From: Sphaerisporangium krabiense
GTDB lineage: Bacteria > Actinomycetota > Actinomycetes > Streptosporangiales > Streptosporangiaceae
Length of the DNA: 64,000 bases
Direction of reading: 5' to 3'
NCBI RefSeq assembly: GCF_014200435.1
Contig: NZ_JACHBR010000001.1
Span: 1 to 64,000, forward strand
Below are positions 44,985 through 54,151 of this stretch, in pieces. Both the position numbers and the translations under genes were made by a program. How positions within the stretch are numbered: the stretch's first letter is position 1; every line of letters begins with the position of its first letter. The notes under the pieces are model-generated. The model did not search any database and was not told the origin of the DNA. It saw only the letters and a list, made by a program, of their open reading frames with translations.

Positions 44985-45749
44985 ATGCAGCGACTGCGTG
45001 ACCGCGTGGCCGTGATCACGGGCGCCGCGGGCGGCATCGGGCTCGCCACGGCCCGCCGCTTCGCCGAGGAGGGCGCCAAGGTGGTCTGCGCCGACGTGGA
45101 CGAGGCGGCGGGCGCCAAGGCGGCCGAGGAGGTGGGCGGCCTGTTCGTCCGCGCCGACGTCACCAGCGAGGAGGACGTCGCCCGCATGTTCGAGACGGCC
45201 TTCGAGACCTACGGCGGCGTGGACATCGCGTTCAACAACGCGGGCATCTCGCCGCCCGACGACGACTCGATCCTGACCACCGGCATCGAGGCGTGGAAGC
45301 GGGTCCAGGACGTCAACCTGACCAGCGTCTACCTGTGCTGCAAGCACGTCATCCCGTACATGCGGCGGCAGGGCAAGGGCTCGATCATCAACACCGCGTC
45401 GTTCGTGGCGGTCATGGGCTCGGCGACCTCGCAGATCTCCTACACCGCCTCCAAGGGCGGCGTGCTCGCGATGTCCCGCGAGCTCGGCGTGCAGTTCGCC
45501 CGCGAGGGCATCCGGGTGAACGCGCTGTGCCCGGGGCCGGTCAACACGCCGCTGCTCCAGGAGCTGTTCGCCAAGGACCCCGAGCGCGCCCAGCGCCGCC
45601 TGGTGCACGTCCCGCTCGGGCGGTTCGCCGAGGCGTCCGAGATCGCCGCCGCGGTGGCGTTCCTGGCCTCCGACGACGCGAGCTTCATCACGGGGGCGGA
45701 GTTCCTGGTGGACGGCGGCATCTCCGGCGCGTACGTGACCCCGCTGTAG
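44985..45749 (+). CDS. SDR-family oxidoreductase in gamma-glutamyl amine operon
   Basis: A 254-aa classical SDR: cofactor motif TGAAGGIGLATA, acidic residue after the second strand (CADVDE, so NAD-preferring), NNAGIS, the catalytic Ser in INTASFVAVMG, YTASK, and PGPVNTPLL. It is preceded by AAGGAGAT. It could oxidise the alcohol form of the glutamylated intermediate, or replace the flavin amine oxidase step, since no PuuB-like oxidase is encoded here. That step remains uncertain. Confidence 0.87.
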   Translation: MQRLRDRVAVITGAAGGIGLATARRFAEEGAKVVCADVDEAAGAKAAEEVGGLFVRADVTSEEDVARMFETAFETYGGVDIAFNNAGISPPDDDSILTTGIEAWKRVQDVNLTSVYLCCKHVIPYMRRQGKGSIINTASFVAVMGSATSQISYTASKGGVLAMSRELGVQFAREGIRVNALCPGPVNTPLLQELFAKDPERAQRRLVHVPLGRFAEASEIAAAVAFLASDDASFITGAEFLVDGGISGAYVTPL

Positions 45750-45758
45750 GAGGGCGCC

Positions 45759-46454
45759 ATGACACGGCCGGTCATCGGGATCACCTGCTACGTCGAGCGG
45801 GCGTCGTTCACCGTGTGGGACACGCCCGCGGCGCTGCTGCCCTACGACTACGTCGACCGGGTCGCGCGGGCCGGGGGCCAGCCGGTGCTGCTGCCTCCGG
45901 CGGGCGACCCGGCGCCGCTGGTGGAGCGGCTGGACGGGATCGTCGTCGCGGGCGGCGGTGACGTGGACCCGTCCCGGTACGGCGAGGAGCCGCACGGCCG
46001 CACGAGTCACGTCAGGGAGTTCCGCGACGCGGCGGAGTTCGCGCTGGTCGCCGCGGCGCTGAAGGCGGGCCTGCCGTTCCTCGGCGTCTGCCGCGGCATG
46101 CAGGTGCTGAACGTGCACCTCGGCGGCACCCTCCACCAGCACCTCCCCGACCTAGTCGGCCACGACGGCCACGCCCCCGCCCCCGGGCGGTACGGCCACC
46201 TGCCCGTGCGCCCGGAGGCGGGCAGCGGGCTGGCGGGCGTCCTCGGCGCCGACCCCGTCCAGACCGCCCACTACCACCACCAGGCGGTCGCCCGACTCGG
46301 CGCGGGCCTGGTGGTCGCCGCCACGTCCGAGGACGGCGCCGTCGAGGCGGTGGAGCTGCCGGACCGGCCCTTCGCCCTCGCCGTGCAGTGGCATCCGGAG
46401 ACCGGCGAGGACATCCGCCTGTTCCGGGCGCTGGTGTCGGCCGCCGCCGTCTGA
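45759..46454 (+). CDS. PuuD-like gamma-glutamyl-amine hydrolase (class I glutamine amidotransferase fold)
   Basis: A 231-aa class I GATase-fold hydrolase. The nucleophile is in PFLGVCRGMQVLNVHLGG (Cys), with His and Glu in AVQWHPE; DGIVVAGGGDVDPSRYG is typical of the PuuD branch. It removes the glutamate tag (for example from gamma-glutamyl-GABA), giving the free amino acid and glutamate. It starts 9 nt after the SDR stop and ends the operon. Confidence 0.88.
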   Translation: MTRPVIGITCYVERASFTVWDTPAALLPYDYVDRVARAGGQPVLLPPAGDPAPLVERLDGIVVAGGGDVDPSRYGEEPHGRTSHVREFRDAAEFALVAAALKAGLPFLGVCRGMQVLNVHLGGTLHQHLPDLVGHDGHAPAPGRYGHLPVRPEAGSGLAGVLGADPVQTAHYHHQAVARLGAGLVVAATSEDGAVEAVELPDRPFALAVQWHPETGEDIRLFRALVSAAAV

Positions 46455-46534
46455 CGTGCCACCCCTGCCGCCACCCCGGCGGGCATGGACAGGCGGGCGT
46501 GCGTTGGTAGGGTGGGCGAGAACACCGATGATCC

Positions 46535-46738
46535 CGTGCGGGAGAGAGTCCTGACATCCGGTCAGGACCCCTGAAGGAGCAAGTCCTCCCCACGAACCTC
46601 ACAAGGCAAAGGACCGCGCGGGAAAGGTGATCTCTGGAAAGCAGGTCCCCTCCGGGGGCCTCGCCGAAGGTGAAAGTCCGGCAAAACCCGGGCGAAACTC
46701 TCAGGCACCGATGACAGAGGGGGAGGATGCTCTCATCC
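46535..46738 (+). promoter_or_regulatory. Tandem glycine riboswitch upstream of gcvT
   Basis: Two aptamers in series. The first (about 46536-46618) has GGGAGAGAG, a stem loop and CTGAAGGAGCAAG. The second (about 46614-46722) has CGGGAAAGGTGATCTCTGG, CCGAAGGTGAAAGTCC and the diagnostic CTCTCAGGCACCGATGACAG. A small GGATG-CTCT-CATCC hairpin (46725-46738) follows and the gcvT ribosome site is just beyond. By family rule, glycine binding turns on the glycine-cleavage genes. Confidence 0.93.
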
Positions 46739-46760
46739 AACCCTGTCTGAGGTGCGCATC

Positions 46761-47852
46761 ATGTCCAGACCCACACCGCTCCGCGAGGTGCACGAGAGCC
46801 TCGGCGCGACGCTCACCGACTTCGCCGGCTGGCTGATGCCGTTGCGCTACGGCAGCGAGTCCGCCGAACACAACGCGGTGCGCACGGCCGCCGGGCTGTT
46901 CGACCTCTCCCACATGGGCGAGATCTTCGTCACCGGGCCGCAGGCCGCAGACGCCCTCGACCACGCGCTCGTCGGCCACCTGTCCGTCCTTGAGCCGGGC
47001 CGCGCCCGCTACACCATGATCTGCGCCGCCGACGGCGGCGTCCTCGACGACCTGATCGTCTACCGGCTGGCCGCGGAGGAGTTCCTCGTCGTCGCCAACG
47101 CCTCCAACTACCCCAAGGTCGCCGCCGAGCTGACCGAGCGGACGGCGGGCTTCGAGGCCGCGGTGGAGGACCGCTCCGACCGGTACGGGCTGATCGCCGT
47201 ACAGGGTCCCCGCTCGCAGGAGATCCTCGCCACGCTCACCGACGCCGACCTGCCCTCGCTGAAGTACTACGCCGGCCTGCCCGCCACGGTCGCCGGGGTG
47301 GAGGCCCTCATCGCCCGCACCGGCTACACCGGCGAGGACGGCTTCGAGCTGTTCGTCGCGGCCGGCGACGCCGTCACCCTCTGGCAGGAGGTCACCAAGG
47401 CGGGCGACGCGTACGGGCTGCGCCCCGCCGGCCTGTCCGCCCGCGACACGCTCCGGCTCGAAGCCGGCATGCCCCTGTACGGCAACGAGCTGAACGCCGG
47501 GCTCACTCCCTTCGACGCGGGCCTCGGCCGCGTCGTACGGTTCGACAAGCCCGGCGACTTCGTCGGCCGCGCGGCCCTCGCGCCGCTGAAGGACATCCCG
47601 CCGCGCCGCCGCCTCACCGGGCTCGTCGCGCGGGGCCGCCGAGTGCCACGCCACGGATACCCCGTGGTACGGCTGACTGACGGCACCGTCGTTGGAGAGG
47701 TCACCAGCGGCGCACCCTCGCAGTCCCTCGGCAAGCCGATCGCGATGGCCTACGTGGACACGGACGTGTCCGAGGGGCTCGCGGTCGACATCCGTGGAAG
47801 CCATGAACCGGTCGACGTGGTTGACCTGCCTTTTTACCGGAGGAGCAAGTGA
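46761..47852 (+). CDS. gcvT: Aminomethyltransferase GcvT (glycine cleavage T protein)
   Basis: A 363-aa T protein that passes the methylene group from the aminomethyl-lipoyl H protein to tetrahydrofolate and releases ammonia. The N-terminus [24 protein letters not shown] is canonical; the folate-site Asp lies in [22 protein letters not shown], and [13 protein letters not shown] and [11 protein letters not shown] follow. The ATG at 46761 has GAGG 8 nt upstream; an in-frame GTG at 46752 overlaps that ribosome site. It lies under the tandem glycine riboswitch and overlaps gcvH by 4 nt. Confidence 0.96.
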   Translation: MSRPTPLREVHESLGATLTDFAGWLMPLRYGSESAEHNAVRTAAGLFDLSHMGEIFVTGPQAADALDHALVGHLSVLEPGRARYTMICAADGGVLDDLIVYRLAAEEFLVVANASNYPKVAAELTERTAGFEAAVEDRSDRYGLIAVQGPRSQEILATLTDADLPSLKYYAGLPATVAGVEALIARTGYTGEDGFELFVAAGDAVTLWQEVTKAGDAYGLRPAGLSARDTLRLEAGMPLYGNELNAGLTPFDAGLGRVVRFDKPGDFVGRAALAPLKDIPPRRRLTGLVARGRRVPRHGYPVVRLTDGTVVGEVTSGAPSQSLGKPIAMAYVDTDVSEGLAVDIRGSHEPVDVVDLPFYRRSK

Positions 47853-48238
47853 GCAGCATTCCCGAGGAGCTCAGCTACACCAAGGAGCACGAGTGGATCG
47901 CCGGCCTGGAGGACGGCATCACCGTGACCGTGGGCATCACGGCGTACGCCGCCGAGTCGCTGGGTGACGTCGTCTTCGTCCAGCTTCCCGAGGCGGGCGC
48001 GACCGTCGAGGCGGGCGACGCCGTGGGCGAGGTCGAGTCCACCAAGTCCGTCAGCGACATCTACGCGCCGGTCAGCGGCGAGGTCGTGGAGGTCAACCAG
48101 GTCGTCGTGGACGACCCGTCGCTGGTCAACTCCGACCCCTACGGCGACGGCTGGCTGTTCCGCGTGCGCGTCCAGGACACCCCGGAGGACCTGCTCTCCG
48201 CCGAGGAGTACGCCACCGTCACCACCGCGGACTCCTGA
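47849..48238 (+). CDS. gcvH: Glycine cleavage H protein GcvH
   Basis: A 129-aa lipoyl carrier. It begins [14 protein letters not shown], with the lipoyl-Lys in [20 protein letters not shown]. The GTG start overlaps the gcvT stop and has CGGAGGAGC upstream. gcvP, the decarboxylase, is not in the window and must be elsewhere. Confidence 0.97.
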   Translation: MSSIPEELSYTKEHEWIAGLEDGITVTVGITAYAAESLGDVVFVQLPEAGATVEAGDAVGEVESTKSVSDIYAPVSGEVVEVNQVVVDDPSLVNSDPYGDGWLFRVRVQDTPEDLLSAEEYATVTTADS

Positions 48239-48261
48239 CCTTCGTTCGTCCTCCCCTGGCG

Positions 48262-48289
48262 GCTCCGGCGGGCCATCGCTCGCCGGAGC
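48262..48289 (+). terminator. Terminator after gcvTH
   Basis: A perfect 9-bp stem (GCTCCGGCG with 48281-48289) and a 10-nt loop, 24 nt past the gcvH stop and followed by a pyrimidine-rich stretch. It suggests that sdaA has its own promoter or receives only partial readthrough. Confidence 0.65.
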
Positions 48290-48308
48290 GTCCCTTCTCT
48301 CGTCACAT

Positions 48309-48340
48309 GTTCCGAAGGTTCGCCACACACGTTCCGAAGG
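48309..48340. repeat. Paired GTTCCGAAGG repeats before sdaA
   Basis: The decamer GTTCCGAAGG occurs at 48309-48318 and again at 48331-48340, 22 nt apart (two helical turns), directly upstream of sdaA. It is an operator candidate. Confidence 0.4.
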
Positions 48341-48350
48341 GCACAGATCA

Positions 48351-49727
48351 ATGGCGATCAGCGTCTTCGACCTGTTCAAAATCGGCATAGGCCCGTCCAG
48401 CTCCCACACCGGCGGCCCCATGGCCGCCGCCCACAAGTTCGCCAGGGGACTCAAGCAGGACGGGCTCCTGGAGAAGACCGCCCGTGTCGAGGTGATCCTC
48501 TACGGTTCCCTGGGCCTGACCGGCAAAGGCCACGGCAGCGACAAAGCGGTCCTGCTCGGCCTGTCCGGCGAGAAGCCCGAGCTCGTCGACGTGGACACCG
48601 TGGACGAGCGGCTCGCCGAGATGCGCGCGTCCGGCACGCTCCGGCTGTTCGGCGCCCAGGAGATCCCGTTCGTCGTCGGCGAGCACTGCGTCTTCGAACG
48701 CAAGGTCTCGCTGCCGCACCACCCCAACGGCATGCGGTTCACCGCCTTCTCCCCTGAAGGCGACGTCCTGCGCGAGAAGATCTACTACTCGGTCGGCGGC
48801 GGGTTCGTCGTGGACGAGAACGCCACCGGCGCCGACCGCATCAAGGCCGACGACACCGAGCTGCCCCACCCGTTCACCACCGCCGCCGAGCTGCTCAAAC
48901 AGTGCGCCGACACCGGGCTGTCGATCTCCGGGCTGATGCTGGAGAACGAGAAGGCGTTCGGCCGCACCGAGGCCGACATCCGCGCCGGCCTGCTCAACCT
49001 GTGGCAGGTCATGTCCGAGTGCGTCCGGCGCGGCACCACCAAGGAGGGCGTGCTGCCGGGCGGCCTGAAGGTCAAACGGCGCGCCAACCAGATGCTGCGG
49101 CGGCTGCAGAGCGAGAGCCCGGAGAAGGACCCTCTGCAGACCATGGACTGGGTCACGCTGTTCGCCCTCGCCGTCAACGAGGAGAACGCGGCCGGGGGAC
49201 GCATCGTCACCGCCCCCACCAACGGCGCCGCCGGCATCATCCCCGCCGTCCTGACGTACTACGACCGTTTCGTCCCCAACGCCGACGAGGACGGCGTCAT
49301 CCGCTTCCTGCTCACCGCCGGAGCGATCGGCGTCCTGTTCAAGGAGAACGCCTCGATCTCCGGCGCGGAGGTCGGCTGCCAGGGCGAGGTCGGCTCCGCC
49401 TGCTCCATGGCCGCCGCCGGCCTCACCGAGGCCCTCGGCGGCACCCCCGAACAGGTCGAGAACGCCGCCGAGATCGGCATCGAGCACAACCTCGGCCTCA
49501 CCTGCGACCCCATCGGCGGCCTCGTCCAGATCCCCTGCATCGAACGCAACGCGGTCGCCTCCATCAAGGCCATCACCGCCACCCGCATCGCCCTCCGCGG
49601 CGACGGCCGCCACTTCGTCAGCCTCGACAAGGCCATCAAGACCATGCGCGACACCGGCCGCGACATGCTCGACAAGTACAAGGAGACCAGCCGCGGCGGC
49701 CTCGCCGTCAACGTCATCGAGTGCTGA
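48351..49727 (+). CDS. sdaA: L-serine ammonia-lyase SdaA (iron-sulfur)
   Basis: A 458-aa single-chain L-serine dehydratase making pyruvate and ammonia. The N-terminal beta half starts [19 protein letters not shown]. The C-terminal alpha half has [14 protein letters not shown] and the 4Fe-4S cysteines in [24 protein letters not shown] and QIPCIERNA. The ATG at 48351 is supported by the conserved [10 protein letters not shown]. Placed after gcvTH it links glycine, serine and pyruvate. The related cluster I remember from Streptomyces has glyA between gcvH and sdaA; it is missing here. Confidence 0.96.
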   Translation: MAISVFDLFKIGIGPSSSHTGGPMAAAHKFARGLKQDGLLEKTARVEVILYGSLGLTGKGHGSDKAVLLGLSGEKPELVDVDTVDERLAEMRASGTLRLFGAQEIPFVVGEHCVFERKVSLPHHPNGMRFTAFSPEGDVLREKIYYSVGGGFVVDENATGADRIKADDTELPHPFTTAAELLKQCADTGLSISGLMLENEKAFGRTEADIRAGLLNLWQVMSECVRRGTTKEGVLPGGLKVKRRANQMLRRLQSESPEKDPLQTMDWVTLFALAVNEENAAGGRIVTAPTNGAAGIIPAVLTYYDRFVPNADEDGVIRFLLTAGAIGVLFKENASISGAEVGCQGEVGSACSMAAAGLTEALGGTPEQVENAAEIGIEHNLGLTCDPIGGLVQIPCIERNAVASIKAITATRIALRGDGRHFVSLDKAIKTMRDTGRDMLDKYKETSRGGLAVNVIEC

Positions 49728-49755
49728 CCGGCGCTCCCCTCGTCCGGTGACCGGG

Positions 49756-49776
49756 CGGCCTCCGGTCAGGAGGCCG
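49756..49776. terminator. Bidirectional terminator, sdaA / MFS gene
   Basis: A perfect 8-bp stem (CGGCCTCC with GGAGGCCG) and a 5-nt loop containing the MFS stop codon, between converging genes. Confidence 0.65.
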
Positions 49777-51124
49777 TCCCCCGGGCGAACCATATGGCCG
49801 CGGCGGCGCAGACGGCGGCGGCGAGGAGCAAGGAGAACACCGTGCCTCCAGGGAGGGCGGCCAGGGAGCCCATGGTGGCGACACCGAGGCTGGCGCCGGT
49901 CTGGCGGACGGCGTTCAGCAGGCCCCCCGCCGCTCCGGCCGTGCCTGACGGGGCGGCGGCGAGGACGGCGGTGACCAGGGCGGGGAGGGCGAAGGAGACG
50001 CCGAAGCCGGTGAGGAGGAGTCCGAGGGCCTGCCAGCCGTAGCCCGCGCCGGCCCAGGACGCCCAGCCGAGTGACGCGCCGCCCGCGGTGAGCAGGCCGA
50101 GGCCGGCCAGGATGGGCGGGCGGGGGCCGACGCGGGCCACGATGCGGCCGGTGAGCGGCGGGTTGAGCACGAACGGCAAGGTGAGGGGCAGGAAGGCCAG
50201 GCCGCTGGTGACGGCGCTCAGGCCGTGCTCGCGCTGGAACAGCAGCGGCAGGACGAACAGGTTGCCGTTGAGGGCGAAGGTGACCGCCGCGCCCGCCGCC
50301 AGCGCCGCCCGCACGCCGCGCCCGCGCAGCAGCCCCCGGTGGAGCACCGGAGCCGTGCTCCGCCGTTCCACGACCGCGAAAACGACGCCCGCCAGAACCG
50401 TGGCCGTACCCGAGAGCGCCGCGTGGCCCCAGGAACGCGCGCCGGCGGCGATGAGCGTGTCGGTCAGCAGCGCGAGCGCGGCGCAGACGGCGAGCTGGGC
50501 GGGCCAGTGGATGCGCCGGTCGCCGCGCGGGGAGTGAATCGCCCGGCCCGCCGTCAGCGCGAGCACCAGCACCGTGAGCGGCACGTTGACCAGGAAGACG
50601 GCCCGCCAGCCCGCCAGGTCCACCAGGAGGCCCCCCGCGACGGGTCCTGCGGCCACCGCCGTCCCGCTGATCGCCGCCCAGGCCGCCACGGCCCGGGTGC
50701 GCGCGGCCGGGTCCGGGTACAGCCAGGCGATCAGCGCCATCGAGGCGGGCACACAGGCGGCCCCGGCGGCACCGAGAACGGCCCGCAACGCGACCAGGAC
50801 CGGCAGGGTCGGAGCTGTCGCCGACAGCAGCGATACCAGTCCGAAGACGACGATCCCGGCGCGGAACACCCGGTGCGCGCCGTAACGGTCGGCGACTGCG
50901 CCGGCCGACAGCAGCAGGGCACCGAACACCACGGTGTATCCGGTGGTGGCCCACTGCAGGCCGGCGATCGAGGCGTGCAGAGAGGCGGCGAGGTCCGGCT
51001 CGGCGACGGACAACACGGTCATGTCCAGCAACACCATGAAATATCCGAGCGAGATCCCCACCAGGACGATCGGGCGGCGTACCCGCCGTGCCGCCGCGTC
51101 CGCGCGGGAGATGACAGTGGTCAT
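49766..51124 (-). CDS. MFS transporter, DHA2 (14-helix) drug exporter type
   Basis: A 452-aa MFS exporter. Motif A (LLSAGAVADRYGAHRVFRAG) and motif C-like AISGTAVAAGPVAGGLLVDLAGWRAVFLVNVP identify the drug:H+ antiporter type; the length and the number of hydrophobic segments suit the 14-helix DHA2 subfamily. The substrate is unknown. It is divergent from a LysR gene with a duplicated intergenic segment between, so local regulation is likely. I start at the ATG at 51124 (MTTVISRADA). Confidence 0.87.
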   Translation of the reverse strand: MTTVISRADAAARRVRRPIVLVGISLGYFMVLLDMTVLSVAEPDLAASLHASIAGLQWATTGYTVVFGALLLSAGAVADRYGAHRVFRAGIVVFGLVSLLSATAPTLPVLVALRAVLGAAGAACVPASMALIAWLYPDPAARTRAVAAWAAISGTAVAAGPVAGGLLVDLAGWRAVFLVNVPLTVLVLALTAGRAIHSPRGDRRIHWPAQLAVCAALALLTDTLIAAGARSWGHAALSGTATVLAGVVFAVVERRSTAPVLHRGLLRGRGVRAALAAGAAVTFALNGNLFVLPLLFQREHGLSAVTSGLAFLPLTLPFVLNPPLTGRIVARVGPRPPILAGLGLLTAGGASLGWASWAGAGYGWQALGLLLTGFGVSFALPALVTAVLAAAPSGTAGAAGGLLNAVRQTGASLGVATMGSLAALPGGTVFSLLLAAAVCAAAAIWFARGTAS

Positions 51125-51324
51125 GCCGTCCAACTCTGCGGACCTGGGCCAGTCCCCTCCACCGGCCCGGCCGCAGGCGGCGTGCGGAAATTCCGAATGC
51201 TTTGCGCGGGATCGTCGTCACCGGTCATGCCGTAACTGTGCGGACCGGGCCGCAGCCCCTTCACCGGCCCGACCGCAGGACCGCATGTGGAAATTCCGAA
51301 TGGTCTGCGCGGGTTTGTCTTCAC
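51121..51324. repeat. Tandem duplication of about 103 nt in the MFS/LysR promoter region
   Basis: 51121-51220 and 51225-51324 are two imperfect copies of one segment (roughly 80 percent identical by eye). Each copy contains TCATGCCGT, a CACCGGCCCG stretch, CCGCAGG, GGAAATTCCGAATG and TGCGCGGG. Copy 1 starts over the MFS initiation codon and copy 2 ends at the LysR ATG, so the duplication has doubled the whole divergent control region. Confidence 0.8.
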
Positions 51325-52203
51325 ATGGAACTACGGCAGTTGCGGACGTTCGAGGCGGTAGCCCGGCACCGGACGGTGACCGACGCCGCCGTCGCCCTGG
51401 AACTGTCCCCCTCCAGCGTCTCGGAGCAGATCCGCACCCTGGAGAGGTCGCTGGGGGTGACGCTGTTCGAGCGCACACCCAAGGGCATGCGCCTGACCGA
51501 GGCAGGCGAACGGCTGCTGAGCTGGACCGGCCGCCTGCTCGACCAGGCCGAACAAGCACGCAGAGAGGTCACCGGCCACTCCCGCGCACTACGGCTAGGC
51601 GCCCTGGAGACGATCGCCGCCACCCACGTACCCGGCGTACTGGCCAGACTCACCGCAAGCCGCCCGGACGCCGACGTTCAGGTGGTCCCGAGTGCGAGCC
51701 GCGACGAACTGCTCGCCGCCATGACCGCCGGACGGCTGGACGCCGCGCTGCTGCTCGACACCGGGGACGCCCTGGGGGACCTCGGGTTCGCGGCCCCGCC
51801 CGCGCCGCTGACCTTCGTGGACGTCGACATGGTGCCGCTCGCCCTCGTCGCGGCCCCCGGTCACCGCCTGGCAGAAAGCACCCAGGTGGTCCCGGACGAC
51901 CTCAACGGTGAGCGCCTCCTGGTGAACGTGCCCGCGTGCTCCTTCTGGATGGCCGCCGACAGGATCCTCGGCCCGGGCCCCGAACGCGTGCGGGCGGGCA
52001 GCGTCGCGGTGATCCGCGCCTGGGCCGAACAAGGACTCGGCCTCGCGCTCCTGCCGGAGTTCGCGATCTCCGACTCCCTGACGAACGGCACCCTCACCCG
52101 GCTTCCTCTAACCACCCCAGATCTGAGTTTGCGCCTCGTCTGGCGCTCCGACCGGGAAACCCTCCCCGGCCTACGCGACCTCCTGTACGCCGCGAGCGCG
52201 TGA
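51325..52203 (+). CDS. LysR-family transcriptional regulator
   Basis: A 292-aa LysR regulator. The N-terminal winged HTH is MELRQLRTFEAVARHRTVTDAAVALELSPSSVSEQIRTLERSLGVTLFER with the usual LTEAGERLL linker, and the rest is a periplasmic-binding-protein-like effector domain. It is divergent from the MFS exporter gene and, by family habit, probably activates it. No strong ribosome site is visible before the ATG. Confidence 0.9.
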   Translation: MELRQLRTFEAVARHRTVTDAAVALELSPSSVSEQIRTLERSLGVTLFERTPKGMRLTEAGERLLSWTGRLLDQAEQARREVTGHSRALRLGALETIAATHVPGVLARLTASRPDADVQVVPSASRDELLAAMTAGRLDAALLLDTGDALGDLGFAAPPAPLTFVDVDMVPLALVAAPGHRLAESTQVVPDDLNGERLLVNVPACSFWMAADRILGPGPERVRAGSVAVIRAWAEQGLGLALLPEFAISDSLTNGTLTRLPLTTPDLSLRLVWRSDRETLPGLRDLLYAASA

Positions 52204-52213
52204 CACGTGCGGA

Positions 52214-52242
52214 TCAGTCCCCTCACCGACCGAGGGGACTGA
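52214..52242. terminator. Bidirectional terminator, LysR / DUF397 gene
   Basis: A perfect 11-bp stem (TCAGTCCCCTC with 52232-52242) and a 7-nt loop in the 53 nt between converging stops. It is among the best hairpins in the window. Confidence 0.78.
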
Positions 52243-52256
52243 CCACGGCCAGCACT

Positions 52257-52460
52257 TCACTTAGAGAAAGCGCCGCGCTTGAAACCGATCAAGAAGGCGT
52301 ACCACTCACCCGGCGTGACCGTTAGGACAGGGTGTTTCGGAAGCTTGCTGTCCCGGATCCCGACGAGGCCCGGGATGTTCGAGGCCACCTCGACGCACTC
52401 GCCTGAGTCACTGCTGAAGCTGCTCTTGCGCCATTGTGCGCGGTCAAGATCATGCGCCAA
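52257..52460 (-). CDS. DUF397 protein (copy 1)
   Basis: A 67-aa DUF397 protein: QWRKSSFSSDSGECVEVA, then GIRDSKLPKHPVLTV and PGEWYAFLIGFKRG. DUF397 proteins are typical small partners of XRE/DUF5753 regulators in actinomycetes and influence development and antibiotic production in known cases. It lies 39 nt downstream of the second DUF397 gene. Confidence 0.9.
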   Translation of the reverse strand: MAHDLDRAQWRKSSFSSDSGECVEVASNIPGLVGIRDSKLPKHPVLTVTPGEWYAFLIGFKRGAFSK

Positions 52461-52499
52461 TCAGGTTCACCGCCTTCGGGAGGTGATGGGCGGACAGAC

Positions 52500-52703
52500 T
52501 CAGATAGAGATGACGTCGTGCTTGAGACCGGTCAGGAAGACCGTCCACTCACCTGGGCTGACCGTTACCACGGGGTTGCTCGGAAGCTTGCTGTCTCGGA
52601 CACCGATGAGGCCAGGGACGTTTGAAGCCACCTCGACACACTGGCCCGCGTCGCCGCTGAAGCTGCTCTTGCGCCACTGTGCACCCTGAAGGTCATGAGC
52701 CAA
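52500..52703 (-). CDS. DUF397 protein (copy 2)
   Basis: A 67-aa tandem paralogue of the next gene, beginning MAHDLQGAQWRKSSFSGDAGQCVEVASN with GVRDSKLPSNPVVTV and PGEWTVFLTGLKHD. The high similarity of the two copies indicates local duplication. The start overlaps the regulator stop by 11 nt, coupling it to the XRE gene. Confidence 0.9.
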   Translation of the reverse strand: MAHDLQGAQWRKSSFSGDAGQCVEVASNVPGLIGVRDSKLPSNPVVTVSPGEWTVFLTGLKHDVISI

Positions 52704-53532
52704 TTCGGTTCACCGCTTCCTCTATGAGTCGGAGTGACTCTTTGAACGGTACGGCCTCCGCCCGGATTGCGTCATACTTCCGGATCAGATCAGTGATCAG
52801 AGCACGGTCATCGAAGGTCCGTCCGACCGGTTGAGCATCCGAATATGCCGCGTAAGACGATCCGTTTCTCTCTGCGATGATGAACCCTCCCATGAGACCG
52901 CAATGAGGTCGTGCCGCATAGGGGACGACTTGGATCGTCACCTGAGGGTGCTCGGCCATCTCTAGCAAATATCCCAGTTGCTCGCGCATGATCCCGGCAC
53001 CCCCGATGGGGTGTGTGATCACATCTTCATCGATGAGGAAGTTGAGGTCAGGCGGCTTGTCCTGATACAGACGCGCCTGTCGCTGCATACGGTTCGTCAC
53101 ACGCTCTTCGAGTTCTTCGTCAGTGACGCCAGGCCAAGTGGCCAGGATCTCGCGGGCGTACGCCCTTGTCTGGAGAAGGCCCGGGATGATCAGCGGCTCC
53201 CAGTTGCGCAGACCCGTGGCGTACTCTTCCTCCTCTAGCCACGGGCGGAGGTATTCGGGGGCCTTGTGCCAGGTGGTGGCCATGTAGAGGCGGAGCATGG
53301 TGCCGTCTAGGGCGAAGGTACGGTCGCAGAGTTCGGCGAACTGTCTCGACGGGGGGCGCTTGGCGCGCTCGACCAAGTTGATCATGGAGTCGGAGTAGCC
53401 GAGGCGCTCGGCCAGTTGGCGCTGGCTCATGTGCGCCGCCTCGCGGTGGCGGCGCAACTCGAAGGCGAAGAGGGCTCTCGGGGACTCGTGCGGGTCTATC
53501 TCTTTGTCGGGGGACAAATTGCACCTACCCAT
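52693..53532 (-). CDS. XRE-family regulator with DUF5753 domain
   Basis: A 279-aa protein. The N-terminal HTH (about residues 20-75) shows LRRHREAAHMSQRQLAERLGYSDSMINLVERAKRPPSRQFAELCD. The C-terminal DUF5753 region has WEPLIIPGLLQTRAYAREIL, RQARLY, LNFLIDEDVITHPIGG and VQVVPYAARPHCGLMGGFII. Such proteins act with adjacent DUF397 partners, as here. I use the ATG at 53532; codon 6 is an in-frame TTG and upstream sequence does not read as family. Confidence 0.9.
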   Translation of the reverse strand: MGRCNLSPDKEIDPHESPRALFAFELRRHREAAHMSQRQLAERLGYSDSMINLVERAKRPPSRQFAELCDRTFALDGTMLRLYMATTWHKAPEYLRPWLEEEEYATGLRNWEPLIIPGLLQTRAYAREILATWPGVTDEELEERVTNRMQRQARLYQDKPPDLNFLIDEDVITHPIGGAGIMREQLGYLLEMAEHPQVTIQVVPYAARPHCGLMGGFIIAERNGSSYAAYSDAQPVGRTFDDRALITDLIRKYDAIRAEAVPFKESLRLIEEAVNRIGS

Positions 53533-53831
53533 CCAAGTCAAACGTTTTAAGCTGCTCGCTTCGAATTCCCCACAGAATCGCTGACAGAGTTGGTGGACAC
53601 GACGTGTGCCCGTTCCAACACACATCGTAGTCGCCGTCGGGCAGCATCGGAGAGGAATTCCAGGAATCACAGGACGGCAATGCCGTCGTTGGGAGGAGTT
53701 TCGGCAGCACCGTCAGACGAAAAGGCCGGCAATCGAACCAGCCCTGGGTGTGTACCACCGAGGGCCTAGAATCCTTGCGCCGACCGCCGACCCCATCCCC
53801 ATCATTTCGCACGGGCAATCCGGCGATATTA

Positions 53832-54067
53832 GTTCCGCGCGCTTCCGCACTGCCCCGTTCGATGGACGCGCACTTCTGGGGTGGGCTAACGGCGAGCGAC
53901 CACGACAGACCCGCACGGGTGGGCTCAACACACCTCAACCGGCAAAGCAGCCACCCAATGGATGGTGATGCTCGGGTACGGGGTGTGGAGTGAGCAGCTT
54001 CGGGACTGGAAGAGGGGTGGGAGCCCACCCGTGCGGGACCGCCCTGGCGGGCCGCCGTTAGCCCACC
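53832..54067. repeat. Inverted-repeat element, copy 1
   Basis: A 49-nt leader (GTTCCGCGCGCTTCCGCAC...) followed by two inverted arms of about 59 nt (53881-53940 and 54008-54066) around a 67-nt loop. Arm ends GTGGGCTAACGGCG and arm centre CCCGCACGGGTGGGCTC match the opposite arm exactly; the 15 nt between them vary. As RNA it would fold into one long hairpin. Confidence 0.8.
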
Positions 54068-54151
54068 CAACAAGTTGGCACCATTAGAACGCCGACGGAC
54101 CCAAACCGACGGCCCCAAAGGGCCGACATTTTCCGCAGGCTCCGCACAGCT

